NCBI GenBank assembly: GCA_032622095.1
Contig: CP136061.1
Coordinates: 81,628,324-81,692,323, forward strand
DNA: 64,000 nt
Origin: Siphonodentalium dalli
Lineage: Eukaryota > Mollusca > Scaphopoda > Gadilida > Siphonodentaliidae
Direction of reading: 5' to 3'
The notes under the pieces: model-generated
Told to the model about the DNA's origin: nothing
Database searches by the model: none
The model's input: only the letters and a program-made list of their open reading frames with translations
Made by a program: the position numbers and the translations under genes
Part shown: piece after piece, positions 21,343 through 36,300 of the stretch
Layout: each line of letters starts with the position of its first letter
How positions within the stretch are numbered: position 1 is the first letter of the stretch

Positions 21343-24300
21343 CTGAAAAAAGATACATAGTCTTTAAAAAGATACATAGTTGAAAAAGCCATATACATCA
21401 TTCTTACACGCAACATTTTCAAGAAAACAATGGCATATACAGAATTGCTATAGAATATGACATAATATCATAGGTACAACTGCGACAGCACCTCCAATTC
21501 TATTATTAACTAGTTTAATAACTAATTAACTTTGGGTCCATGCATTATTTTGAAGGCGATCGGGTGCTGAACTTTCCATGGACGTCGATATTAAATAGAT
21601 AATGCATATACCTTGGAGTTTACTATGCCAAAATAGTGGTCAGAGGGGACAAATAGACTCATCGAGGACCACTATTTTCCCATAGTCAACGAAAAGAAGT
21701 GCATTATTTATTACTGTATAATTATTACACCGAACATTGGTGTGAATAATTTATTATCAACACAATTTATGCGTCAGATTTTGTAATATTTTATATTTTC
21801 TGCGAAGTTCTCAGATTTTGCCATTTGCGGCAATATTTTGGCGATGGCAGGGCAGTATAACTATGTTATTACATGTAGTTACAACTAACACCAACTCTTC
21901 GTGAATCATGTGATTACATAGGGTGTTAAACTCTTCTGGATTTAGCCTACTTTTGTATAAGAATATTCTTGTCCCATTCTGTTAACTTTTTGAGTATGAC
22001 ACCGGATACAATTGTTTTTTCCACTGATTAACGAACAAAATATGATTTTATTCTCACAAAAGAGACATAAAACATCTCAGCCGAGAAATGTGCTATTGTG
22101 AAATAGAGTTATCGCTCATATCCGCGTAAAATTACTCTGGTAAAGCCAGGTAAACCATGGTTTACATGGCTTTACTCTGGTAAAATATGGTAAAGTCAGA
22201 TAGACAACGATATACTCTGGTAAAAGCCATGTAAAGTCCATGTAAAAAGGACAAATTCCAAGTAAAGGCATGATGTACCCCACTTACATTATACTCCGGT
22301 CAATAGTGCTGTATTACCATTATGTACAGATAATTTACCAACATGGGAGCCTAAGTACAAGCAATTTCGATGAGATTTGTTGGAATCCACTTTGCAGAGC
22401 TGTTTCCGTTTTGGACTTAACTATACAAAAACCCAACCCACCTAAAGTCTTGTCCCTGTTGTAGGATCGGTTTTGTAGGATCGGTAGTGTAAGTCTGAAC
22501 TGTTATACAAGGACAACATACCAGACTTTAATCTGGAAATAGGACTAAGATTCATGATATCATTCCCCTTGTATCACTTGTATATTATTGTACGGCATTA
22601 CCTCACCTCATTCGAAACAAAAGGGTATGTGTTATTAGATGTCACATAACATTAATACTAGAGAATGTAGAACTCAGTTATTCATAGAATCCATCTCCGA
22701 CTGAACCAACCCATACAAAAAGCACCATGGGTTGTATAGCGCCGCGCATTGAAGTAACTGACGACTTTTGAAGTAAAGCGTTTTTTAACGATTTTTTTTT
22801 ACCTCGAAGAAGTCTATATTGACTAAATAACAGATGTATTCAGAAATGAAAAAATAATACAAAATTTCAAAGAGCGTTTTTTTAAAAGCGTTTTTCCAGA
22901 AGAAGTGATTTACTACAGTATGTTCTAGACTCTGGTTTTACCCATGTATGTCCTGCTTCACTAGCATTTTATGAGAGTAAAGTGGGGTACAACATGCATG
23001 GAAGTTACAAGGGTATGTCTTTTTACAAGGGTGTGCATGGCTTTTACTAGTTTATCATTGTAAACCTGACTGTGCCATTATTTAATTAGAATTTAAAAGG
23101 GTATGTCCTTTTTACATGGCTTCTGCGTGGCTTTTACCAGAGTATATCACTGTTAACCTGAGTTTACCATGATTTACTTGGAATTTACAAAGGTATGTCC
23201 ATTTTAAATGACATTAATAAGAGTATATCATTGTAACCTGACTTTAACAATTATTTACTTGGAATTTACAAGGGTGTGTCCAATTTACATGGCTTTTGCC
23301 AGTGTATATCATAGTAAACCAGAATTTACCATGCCTGTACTTGGAATTTACAAGGGTATGTCCTTTTTACATGGCTTTTACATGGCTTTTGCCAGAGTAT
23401 ATAATTGTAAACCAGACCTTACCATGCCTTTACTTGGAATTTACAAGGGTGTGTCCATTTTGCATGGCTTTTGCCAGAGTATATCATTGTAAGCCAGACT
23501 TTACCATGCCTTTACTTGGAATTTACAAAGGTGTGTCCATTTTACATGGCTTTTGCCAGAGTATATCATTGTAACCTGACTTTAACAATTATTTACTTGG
23601 AATTTACAAGGGTGTGTCCATTTTACACGGCTTTTGCCAGAAAATATCATTGTACACCAGACTTTACCATGCCTTTAATTGGAATTTACAAGGGTATGTC
23701 CTTTTTACATGGCTTTTACGTGGCTTTTGCCAGAGTATATCATTGTAAACCAGACTTTACCATGCCTTTATTGGAATTTACAAGGGTGTGTCCATTTTAC
23801 ATGGCTTTTGCCAGAGTATATCATTGTAAACCAGACTTTACCATGCCTTTACTTGGAATTTACAATGGTATGTCATTTTACATGGCTTTTACATGGCTTT
23901 TGCCAGAGTATATCATTGTAAACCAGACTTTACCATGCTTTTACTTGGAATTTACAAGGATGTGTCCATTTTACATGGCTTTTGCCAGAGTATATCATTG
24001 TAAACCATACTTTACCATGCCTTTATATGGAATTTACAAGGGTGTGTCCATTTTACATGGCTTTTGCCAGAGCATATCATTGTAAACTAGACTTTACCAT
24101 GCCTTTACGTGGAATTTACAATGGTATGTCATTTTACATGGCTTTTACATGGCTTTTGCCAGAGTATATCATTGTAAACCAGACTTTACCATGCTTTTAC
24201 TTGGAATTTACAAGGATGTGTCCATTTTACATGGCTTTTGCCAGAGTATATCATTGTAAACCATACTTTACCATGCCTTTATATGGAATATACAAGGGTG

Positions 24301-27300
24301 TGTCCATTTTACATGGCTTTTGCCAGAGTATATAATTGTAAACCAGACTTTACCATGCCTTTACTTGGAATTTACAAGGGTGTGTCCATTTTACATGGCT
24401 TTTGCCAGAGCATATCATTGTAAACTAGACTTTACCATGCCTTTACATGGAATTTACAAGGGTGTGTCCATTTTACACGGCTTGTGCCAGAGTATATCAT
24501 TGTAAACCAGACTTTACAATGCCTTTACTTGGAATTTACAAGGGTGTGTCCATTTTACATGGCTTTTGCCAGAGTATATCATTGTAAACCAGACTTTGGT
24601 ATGTCATTTTTACATGGGTTTTATATACATAGCTTTTTCCATCGTTTACCGGGCTTTTACCAGAGTATATCATTGTAAACCTGACTTTACCACATTTTAC
24701 CAGAGTAGAGCCTGGTAAACCATGGTTTACGTGGCTTTTATCAGAATGTTTTTATAAGGGTTATATGTAAAGTCGGTCTCCCATACATGAGGGTAACACC
24801 CCTACCCCATTGGAATCCGGAATCCTGCTTTAAACAAGACATGGAATCCAGGATCCAATAAGGAATATGGGTATATGAATTATTTTTGGAGAAAAACAAC
24901 ATTGTGTGCTGTTAAAGGTACGGTTGGCCTTGGCGGTGGGTATCCTGTGAAAATATTTCCACCCGTCAAAAACCGCCACAAACAGAAAGAACAACAAAAT
25001 GTAGACAGACTTTGTCCGTATACAAATAAGAAATATCGCATAAACAGTATGTTATTGTCATATATTTGACCATTGTTATGTAAACAAAAGCATAAAAAGT
25101 TACTTTTCTGGTGTTTGTTTATATTATGATGGTAAACATAAAGAGCGTTCGTTGTTGGTGAATTCCTGATATGGAACGAATAAAGAGCGTTTATGCCATT
25201 TGTGCGTGATTAGCCAGCAGCATTGTGCTGCCTTATGTAACACAATCAGGCTCTTGCTTAGGTAAACTATAGTAAATCTTTATGATAACATGCTGTTTAC
25301 GCGATGGTCATGGTATATATGAACGAAACTGTATGCGTTTTAATGTTTTTTCTGTTTACGGTGATTGGAACAAATATGAATATTTTCGACAATTAAGGCC
25401 GCACGTGCCTTTAATTTAAACCAATAACAGATATTTTTCTTTCCCATATTGAGTGTAATTCACGCGGAACGTGTTGGTCATTCAGCGAGATCGCTATCCG
25501 AGAGTGGTGGGGATAACATTGGTTCAAATCATTTGAAAGTATTTACGTTACTAACTTAATGGTGATCTTTATATAGTGAGCTTATTAAAGATGGTCTATC
25601 TCTTTGTAAACATGTGTTATATAGTTACTGGGGTATAAAGATGGTTTATCTCTTTGTAAACATGTGCTATATAGTTACCGGGGTATAAAGATGGTCTATC
25701 TCTTTGTAAACACGTGGTATATAGTTACCGGGGTATAAAGATGGTATATCTCTTTGTAAACACGTGGTATATAGTTACCGGGGTATAAAGATGGTCTATC
25801 TCTTTGTAAACACGTGGTATATAGTTACTGGGGTATAAAGATGGTCTATCTCTTTGTAAACATGTGTTATATAGTTACCGGGGTATAAAGATGGTCTATC
25901 TCTTTGTAAACATGTGTTATATAGTTACCGGGGTATAAAGATGGTCTATCTCTTTGTAAACATGTGTTATATAGTTACTGGGGTATAAAGATGGTCTATC
26001 TCTTTGTAAACATGTGCTATATAGTTACCGGGGTATAAAGATGGTCTATCTCTTTGTAAACACGTGGTATATAGTTACCGGGGTATAAAGTTGGTATATC
26101 TCTTTGTAAACACGTGGTATATAGTTACCGGGGTATAAAGATGGTCTATCTCTTTGTAAACACGTGGTATATAGTTACCGGGGTATAAAGATGGTCTATC
26201 TCTTTGTAAACACGTGGTATATAGTTACCGGGGTATAAAATATTAGATACGAATCGAAGACCCATGTCCGGAAATGCTTCTATCGATTAATATTAATTAT
26301 ATTTTGAAATGTTCTGGTCTAAAAATGCGTGGATGTTTAGCTAACGAACAATAGTGGTTACTGTTAACAGACCAGAAATTTGATTGTGTAATTTTGTCAC
26401 AAATAAACGTTAATTAGACTCAGTATAAAACAATACAAACAATAAATCTGGGACATGTGACGTTCGGAATATAGCTATGGGAACAGCCTAATGATATGTT
26501 CTAAAATAGAACAAGAAAGTGTCCCATTTAATCATCTCATTTTATAATAAAATAAAATAAATATTAATTGATAGAAGCTATTCCGGACATTGGTCTTCAA
26601 TTCATATTTATTATATTGTACCCACGCAACTATTTCAAATTTGTTATTTAAAGAGATAATCCATTTTTAATATATACACAGGTATGTATTTAATCGATTT
26701 GCAAAGAATAAGCTTGTGACGAATATGTAGTAACTATGTGACTAAATTGTGGAATTCAGTTATCGTGATCCAGTTATTCATGCAGTTTTAATCCGGCGTA
26801 CGATACAGCCGGAATCCGACGTACGATACAGCCGGAATCCGACGTACGATACAGCCGGAATCCGACGTACGTACGACTCTCAAACAACTGGAATCCGGGG
26901 TACGGAAACAGGCGGGTGGTAACCGCATATAATAGACCTTGTATCTTACCATCGTCATTTCACCGTCTGCCAATGTCCGTTCTGCTCTTTGTGGTTTTCC
27001 TTTGGTTTTATCTACTGGGTTCAGTGCTATCTTGATGGCATTATCCTCCCACCGCGCCAAACACTAGATAACAGATACACAAGACGTAAATTACTCCGGA
27101 ATATACAAAATGTATACGTTATATTAAAATGCAATTAGGGCGCTCGCTGTATTGGACATTTTTAATGAAACCGGTTCCACTTTTTAATAAGTTTCTATTG
27201 TATAAACTAACACGTTAGGAACAGGAACTGTCACCTGAAAGAACTAGAATTGTCACCTTAAAAAACGAGAACTGTCACATGAAAGAACGATACCTGTCAC

Positions 27301-30300
27301 CTGAAAGAACTAGATATGTCACATGAAAGAACAAGAACTGTCATCTGAAAGAACGAGATCTGTCATCTGAATGAACGAGAACTACCTGAAAGAACGAGAA
27401 CTGTATTATGTAAGAACGAGAACTGTCACATGAAAGAACGAGAACTGTCACACGAAGAACGAGAACTGTCACTTGAAAGAACGAGAACCACTTGCAAGAA
27501 CGAGAATTGTCACTAGAAAGAACGAGAACTGTCACTTGAAAGAACGAGAACTGCCAATTGCAAGTACGAAATCTGCGACATGAAAAAAATGAGATCTGTC
27601 ACCTGAACGAACGAGATATGTCACCTGAAGGAAAGAGATATGTAACCTGAAATAACGAGAACTGTCATGCACTTGCATGAACGAGATATCTTACATGAAA
27701 TAACGAGGACTGCCACGTGAAAGAACGAGAACTTGCACACGAAAGAACGAGAACTGTCGCCTGAAAGAAGGAGAACTGTCATCAGAAAGAACGAGAACTT
27801 TCACTTGCAAGAAAGAGATATGTCACATGAAAGAACGAAAACTGTCACACGAAATAACGAGAACTGTCACACGAAAAACGAGAACTGTCACACGAAAAAC
27901 GAGAACTGTCACACGAAAGAACGAGAAATGTCACCTGAAAGAACGAGAACTGACGAAAACTCATCTGAAAGAACGACAACTGTCATCTCAAGGAACGAGA
28001 TATGTCACACGAAAGAACGAGAACTATCACATCAGAGGTATGTCACATGTAAGAACGAGAACTGTCTCCTGAAAGAACGAGAAATGTCTCCTGAAAGAAC
28101 GAGAAATGTCACATGAAAGAACGAGAACTGTCACATCAAAGACAAGTTCTGTTTGCTGCTGAATGTTCCATTCATTTGTTTCATAGAGATTCAATGATTT
28201 AAAGAGACTGCAATAATTGTTTTGTTAATGTTTTCAATAACAACATTACACTTTTTGGTCAATATGTATACATACATGTATAGCCAGGAACGTGGCTAGA
28301 AGCTATCCGTACACTTTAGTTCCACCTATACCCCAATCATCCCATGTCGCCACGTCCCTGTGTACAACTATATTGTTTACGTCACAGTTGGAAATCGACG
28401 TTCTCTCATCAGAACAAAGTAACAAGAATATTATATTTTTTACAGTGTTGTTGGTGTTGTAACTGGAAGTCTTGATCTCTGAATACATATTTAAAGTGAC
28501 ACATACTATTCGGGCTTCAAATTGGATCTAGACAGGGCCAAGAACATATGTGATTATTTTAATAATTATCTAAACCGTCGTGTCAGACGTTCGGATAGCT
28601 GCTCTCTGGAACTCATGCAGTTGTTAAGCTAGATTTTGTTGTAGGAGTTATTCTACTTATGAGTGAACGGGGTTGTGTGGATTTTACGAACATGCATTAT
28701 ATAAATGTTTGAGGTAACTGTATTTTATGTTAAAAATTGGGACACTATCGACACACATATTCCTTAATATGAATGTCAGTTATCAAAATATGAGTTTTTA
28801 CCTTTTACCGATTTTGTTTAACCCTTTACCCAACAAACCGGCCAAAACCGGCCAAATAAAGCTTCAACAGCCTAAAATATCTTCGGTCTGTCTCAATAGA
28901 ACCATACAAATATGGATATCATTGGAACCGGCTCCTTGACCACATTGTGATAGTTACAGTTATGCCCTGTGCCAATGCATTCTCTTATATATGCGAGTCG
29001 ACCATAGGTCGCCTCGCATATATAAGAGAATGCATTGGCCTAAAAAAAATCTTTTTTTAACACTTTTTACCATTTTTTCTTACATTCTTTAACAATTTTA
29101 TAATTTTTAATGTGTTAAGCCAATGCATTCTCTTATATATGCGAGGCGACCTATGGTCGACTCGCATATATAAGAGAATGCATTGGCACAGGGCCCTTCT
29201 GTTGGGTAAAGGGTTAATGTGCATTGGGAATGTCCATAGTTGTGCACTAGTTTTTATTGAACACTCAATGGCTTATTTGTGCGAAATACAGCAAAATACA
29301 GAATATTTCAAAACGTTCAATAAACAATTTTATATTGTTCTTGAACAATACAAACCGATTACGTCAACAACGTCATTGGCGACGTCAACGGTAGTAGGCA
29401 ATTTCTTCACTAAATTATTAGGTATAGTCTGCACTAAGCACACGTTTGTGCAATTAAATCTATATCTATATTTGCGAATGTCTGTCTGTCTGTGTTCTAT
29501 ATAAATTGACAGGGGACCACCTAGATGTCACAAAAGGGGTCTAATAGGGGTAACTTTTTACGAGAAAGATAATGGCGAGGGTTAGAATTTTCTAAAGTGA
29601 CGCCGTTGTTGTCAGGGGCCGAAAACGGGGAGGGGCAGAAAAACAATTTGTCGCCGATTGCCACCAAACTTATATATAATCATTCCCATAATATGAGGAA
29701 TCTGTGGTTTAAATATGTCAAATTGGTGCTGCTTTGTGTTATTTTGGTGAGATATGGGATTGGGGTGGGCACTAAATTTGATAAAAATTTGTTTAGTCGC
29801 GGATTAGCACCAAACTTACAAATAACAATCTCCATGATATCAGGAGTCTAATTGTGTGGTTTAAAGATGTCAAAAGTGGGGCCATTCGAGTCAGGGGTGC
29901 CTAGAGGGTGAGAGGGACACAAACATTGATAAACAATATATTTAGCGCCGATTTCCACCTGATTGATACATATTCTTCTCCGTGATATGAATAATCTAAT
30001 CGTGTGGTTTAAATGCGCCAAATTGGTGCATTTTGGGTGAGAGATATGCAATGGTGGCCCTAAATTTGATACGAATTTGTATACTCGCCAATTTTCATAA
30101 ATATTATATATATTTATCTCTATAATGAGTTTAAGTGTGTGGTTTAATGATGTCAAAAGTGGCGCCGCTTGAGTCCGAAATAGGGACTGGAGGGTCACCA
30201 AAAACTTATAAAAATATGTTTAGTGCCAATTACCATCAAACTCATACACGTTCTTCTAAAATGATACAATGAATAAAATATTTGCGAATATCTGTCTGTG

Positions 30301-33300
30301 TTCTATATATAACTTTAAGGGTACAATCGAGATGGCACCAAGGCGGTCTAACATGGGTAACGTTTTACGAGTAAGATAATGGTGCGGGTTAAAATTTTCT
30401 AAAGTGACGTTGTTGGGGGAGGGGCTATTTTTAGCGCAGATTTCGACCAAATTGATGTATTATTCTTCTCCGTGATACGAGGAATATAAACGTGTGATTT
30501 AAAGACTCGAAATTGGTGCCGTTTGGGTGAGAGATGGGGGGGGGGGTAATAACTATGATAAGAATTTGTTTAGTTGCCGATTACCACCAAACTTATATAT
30601 AATAATCTCCATTATATAATGCATACATGAGTCTAATAGACATGGTTTAAATATGACAAAAGTGGCGCTGTTCAAGTCATGCATGAGGGGGAGTTGCACC
30701 AAAGTTGATACAAATATATTTAGCACCGATTCCACCAAATTCATGCGCGTTCTTCTCTAATGATATGATGAATTAAATCACATTTGGGGGTCGTTTGAGT
30801 CATGGATGGCGAGAGGAGATTCACTAGCATTTATCAGATTGTCCAATTCGCCAATATCAAAGAAAGTTATATATAGTCATCTCCCAGGCCATCTACATGT
30901 CGTTCTAAGAAGTTTTTGGCATTGCAATTTCACAATCTCGACAAATGGTGACCGAATTAAGTCACTTGAACAATTATATCTTCTCAACTGTCATATTTAT
31001 GTGGCGATGGAAATCAGGGCATTCCTATAACGATCTAGCAACACAGATACATAGAAGAAAGCATTAAAAATATATTATATCAATCTATTTAAGAGATACA
31101 TATATTCATTCAAACCGAGGGACCTTGAATCGTCAGAGGATTGCATATTAGAATGGCTCATGTATATATTATAACACGATTGTGTCTGTCCCATTCAATA
31201 TAGTTTCCACAAAAAAGTTACAATTGCCTAGAGATATGGAAATGTAGAGCAGGCCTGTTCAAAAATAGTGGTCACAGTGTGCAGTCAAATATGGTTACTT
31301 CTGAGATCCTCCAATAGTGACATCTGACAAGGGTATATCTGTCCGATACAGAGGATTTCTTTCATTTTTTAGAACAGACTCATCGCCTAACATAAACAAT
31401 TCAAAATCTCGCTGCGTCGGGCACATGTAGCTGCGATAAATGCATAACATCATTTCTTTTAAACTGAAAATGATTATCCAGTATATAGCATCAGAACAGA
31501 GGAGCACCTAGACATATCTTTAAAACATCTGTATCTTCGTGAAGATATGATAAACTAGATTGATTGATTGATTGATAGATTGATTGATTGATACATCTCT
31601 ATGTAAAACACAATTGTCGTCTTTTATTTTTTCGAACTAATGTGTTTATGATGTTCATGTGTCATGCTATAACGTCTGAAGTATACGCAGTTGTAAATAA
31701 CTAAATACTTCTTTATTGGTGGGACGGATTAAACGCGATAAACAAAATGATAATCGCTCCGACCTGACAAGGTGAGCCACTACTTATATTCCATGTGTAA
31801 GAATCATGTTTTGTGATGCCATTTGGATATAAAATTTATGAGAATACGTGTAACACTTTGAGAACAAGAGTATTCTCTATTCCCACCAAATATCCACAGA
31901 GGGTTTCACATCACTTTAACCTGGGCAACGCCGGGTAACCCTGCTAGTATACAATATAGACCTAAATTTTAGTAGATTACAAGCTACAATCTTCAGAGTG
32001 TACGTGCAGTAGACATAGAACAACACAATTTTGTGAACATGTTAACGTTATTGCACTCGTTTGTCGTGCACCACCGGTTCTCGTTTTACCATCGCTTAGA
32101 ACAATTTCGTGCAATAACATTATCATGTTCACAAAACTGTGTTGTTCTATGTTTATTGCACACTCTGAAGATTGTAGCTTGTGTTTATCTATATCCCGTC
32201 AGACAAACGTTTAATATTTTGTTTACACAAATTTAAAATCAAAACCGCTTTGGGTCACATACTTAATTGATCAAGCTACATATAACCATTACGCAAAGTT
32301 GTAACCGTGGTAACGCTGCTACAAATAATCATTACTCAAAGCTGTAACCATGGTAACGCAGCTACACATAGTTATTACTCAAAGCTGTAACCATGGTAAC
32401 GATGCTGCATATAATCATTACTCAAAGCTGCAACGTGGCCCTGCTACATATAATATTGTCATTACGCAAAGTTTTCAAAGAATCCAGTAGCTATAGCTTC
32501 ATTGCTGCAATGTTTAGTTTTAGAAACTATATTACAATAACCATGTATAGTTCTAAGCCATTCCTCAATCTCGTGCCGACTGGACAGAAGCTATTTTAGC
32601 AGGAACAATCCCCTCCAACTTTGGCAAACGTTTACAACATTAGTTGGAAATTTCATACATAATAAAACTTTTGACTGATATGCCCATCAGTTGGCAATTT
32701 TTTTAATTTTCAACCTTTCGGGTGTCAAGTTGGAAATTTTGAGTACAGGGGCGAGTCGTATCACGTATCACTATAGGGATATCATGCTATCTACAGCGAT
32801 GCGTTTTTTTAAATTTCAATGGAAATTCAAACATAAGTGGGTGAAAATGGTATATCGCGAACTTGGGTGTTTTGTCTGGTTAATGGAGGGGGTGAAACGG
32901 AGACCCATTGTGACCCCCCCCCTGTATCTATAACCCTTCCATGCATTATCTCATATATTTACTTTGAATTTTATCCCTATATGTGGTGATCTGATTTACT
33001 TTGAATTTTATCCCTCTATATGTGTGATCTGATTAACCTTGACTTTTATCCCTCTATATGTGTGATCTGATTTACATTAACGTTTATCCCTATATATGTG
33101 TGATCTGATTTACTTTGAATTTTATCCCTCTATATGTGTGATCTGATTAACCTTGACTTTTATCCCTCTATATGTGTGATCTGACTAACCTTGACTTTTA
33201 TCCCTCTATATATGTGATATGATTTACCTTCAATTTCACTCCCTGTGTCGTCATATCGTACTCTTCTCCGAATTTGAACGACACTTTGTTGTCCCAGAAT

Positions 33301-36300
33301 CCCGTATGAACCGTGATTTCAATCGTGTCACCTTCCACTTTTATGTCCTGGGTCGGGTGTCCGGCACTGGCCACCTTACGAATCACTACATTCACACCTA
33401 CAACGGCATACATGCATCAGTAAAATATGATGAAGTTACTAATATGTTTAGACAATACTTATATACATGTATAATTATATCTTTTATTTCTCATCATTCC
33501 TTGTATGAGGGTTTGGAGAATATAATATTTATATATACATGTAGTGATTTGTCCACAAACATTGCTAATCGTGTAGTATTAATAGTATATATTAAGTTAA
33601 AATATTTTAGTTTAAATATGATTTTCAGAATATTGTCCAATGATTTTACCTTTTCCAATTTAATTTGTACCGTAAAATTTTAATTTAATTTTTGTATCTT
33701 ATAAGACTTTTTGCGGTATAATTCCATTGTAACAGTAATGTATACAGTACATTGTTTTTTTAAAGCGAATTATCCCAAGGTTATTAATAATGAAAATAAA
33801 AACAAATTGATCTATGGTTTTCACGTACTTGTTGATGATGTATGTATATATTTGTTTTACAGAGTGACCTTTATGCTATTTCACATGAACCCACTTCGAA
33901 TTCATTGAGTCCTTTTAAACTATATTCATGTGTGTTATTAAAATGCACGCATGAAAGCTCAAGTTGCAAACAAAGTTCAGTCCCCTCGCTATACGCTATG
34001 TAAGTCCTGCATAGTGAACTTTACATGGGGCTTGATGAAAGCCAAAAAGTCATAAACACTTATAGACCCATAAAGGTATAAAGCTAAATATTATGTTATA
34101 TGATACTCCTGAACATAAATAGGTGGTGACATATATATGCACTCTCGAAATAAATAGGTTATCACCACTTAGATCATGACATGAATATCTACTCCAGCTA
34201 TACGCCCGAAGATATCATATTCCACGAGTACAAAACCCGGGATCCTTTTGATGTTATGACATGGAAGTTTATAACATTGAAATAAAAGTGCAGATCATGT
34301 ATTTTTGTAGTTAATACCCGTTCCTTAACCCTTTCAGTGCCAGGGGCCGATCTCATCGGACCTAATTTACGGTCTGTAAAATCGGCCCTAAAAAATAATA
34401 GATTTTTTTGGGTTGAATTTTTTTTGGGTATGCTTAAGCATGCTATAGCAAATTTAAAAACAAACTGGATAAAACCTTAAGGGCATGTTATAACTCAAAA
34501 CTATCACCAAGTATTCATAGTAATAATTTTGATGCCCCTGAAAAACGTAAGATTCCCTGGCACTAAACCTACAAAATAAGTCTGTTAAAGAATATAAGAA
34601 AAAATTATTAAAACTGTAAAAAATTGTAAAATATAATAACAAATGATGAAAAATTGTTAGGCCAATGCATTCTCTTATATATGCGAGGCGACCTATGGTC
34701 GACTCGCATATATAAGAGAATGCATTGGCACAGGGTATATGGGTTGATTAAAAAATCTGATCTGGCACTGAAAGGGTTAATAATGTATTTCAATGTATGT
34801 GAAGGTCCCAACTCGAAGTTGCACGATTTAAGTGACTTTGTGAGCGATTTTATTTTTCTTTGCTTACAATAATGGAATTTCTCACGGGTAATTAATTCAA
34901 TGTTTATTGCGATATCGGTTCCAAAAAGTCGCAAAAAAAAGAGCATGGAATCTCGAGCTGGGACGACCCTCTAATGTGAAGTAGATTATTGAGGAACAAA
35001 TATTAACAAAGAAATATAATCCATGCCTTGTTCGTTAATGTTATAAAGCTCCCTGTCTGAACGGGTCATAACATCAAAAAGTTCCCAGGTGTTGTACTGG
35101 TGGAATTAATATGCTCTCTATACCGGGGGTGGGGGTTTGACCCAAAAAAAACGTACACATGGCCGGTGTGGGTGGGTGGTCATGAGCCCAGAAAAACCTA
35201 TTTTTCTGGCGCTTGCAGAAGTTTTTCTCCAATTATTTACAAACACTGAGAGTCTGAGACTGTTCGATTGTTCAGCAACCTAAATAACACCCTAAATAAC
35301 ACCCTAAATAACACCCTAAATAACACCCTAAATAACACCCTAAATAACACCCTAAATAACACCCTAAATAACACCCTAAATAACACCCTAAATAACACCC
35401 TACATAACACCCTAAATAACACCCTAAATAACACCCTAAATAACACCCTAAATAACACCCTTTTGGTTGGAGGATGAATATATTCATGTATGTTTCAATA
35501 CGGAGGCTCTTTAATTTGCTTTATAATGAACTGAGCTAATATAGAATGAACATGATCTGAGTATCCTGAGATAACTAGATATGTTCCACTCTGTAATGAT
35601 CCAATTGATGCAGATCGATGCAAATGTTCAATCTTCAATACCTTATGCCATTTACAGTGATCCAAAGCCAGGTATAATCAATAGGTTTTTTTTACAGAAG
35701 AATAGAACAGGGTAGAAAACTCTGTCTAAATGTGCACCCATTGGCTATAAAAATAGGGGTGGACAAATACATACAAATGTACATAATACACATATTATAT
35801 TCCACTTTGAAATTATATTTAAAGGTACTCAATCCGATCAGAGGGTCCCCATATCATCACATTCCAACAACAACAACATTTTTTGAAATTCCGCTTCAGT
35901 TATCAGAATCAAATAATTGCCCAAAAATAATGAAAAGCACAATCAACTATAGTATAAAATTGCACAAAACCTGTTATTTATCAACATTTTGTTCAACGAA
36001 ATTTTATCGGTTTGTCAAATATCTAACACAAAAAGCCCCTTGATTTTAGAGTTATCCATCTTTACCGGCAATTTGGTCCATGAAATTCTTCTCGTTGACT
36101 GTCTATTGGGCCACCTACAATTAAAGGTACTCAATCCGATCAGAGGGTCCCCATCTCAACAGATTCCAACAACAACAACATTTTTTGAAATTCCGCTTCA
36201 GTTATCAGAATCTAATAATTGCCCAAAAATAATGAAAAGCACAATCAACTATAGTATAAAATTGCACAAAACCTGTTATTTATCAACATTTTGTTCAACG

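Noticed and set aside
23208-24505. Overlapping plus-strand open frames up to 204 residues with repeated MAFARVYHCKPDFTMPL
   Set aside because: They follow the 82-bp satellite exactly and shift frame from unit to unit. Tandem arrays produce such frames without selection.
27341-28116. Charged repetitive open frames (ERELSPERTRT and similar)
   Set aside because: Translation of the degenerate 22-bp minisatellite in both directions. No sign of selection on the protein.
35237-35487. Three overlapping repetitive open frames (FRVL, NTLN, LGCY repeats)
   Set aside because: By-products of a 12-bp minisatellite whose period is a multiple of three.
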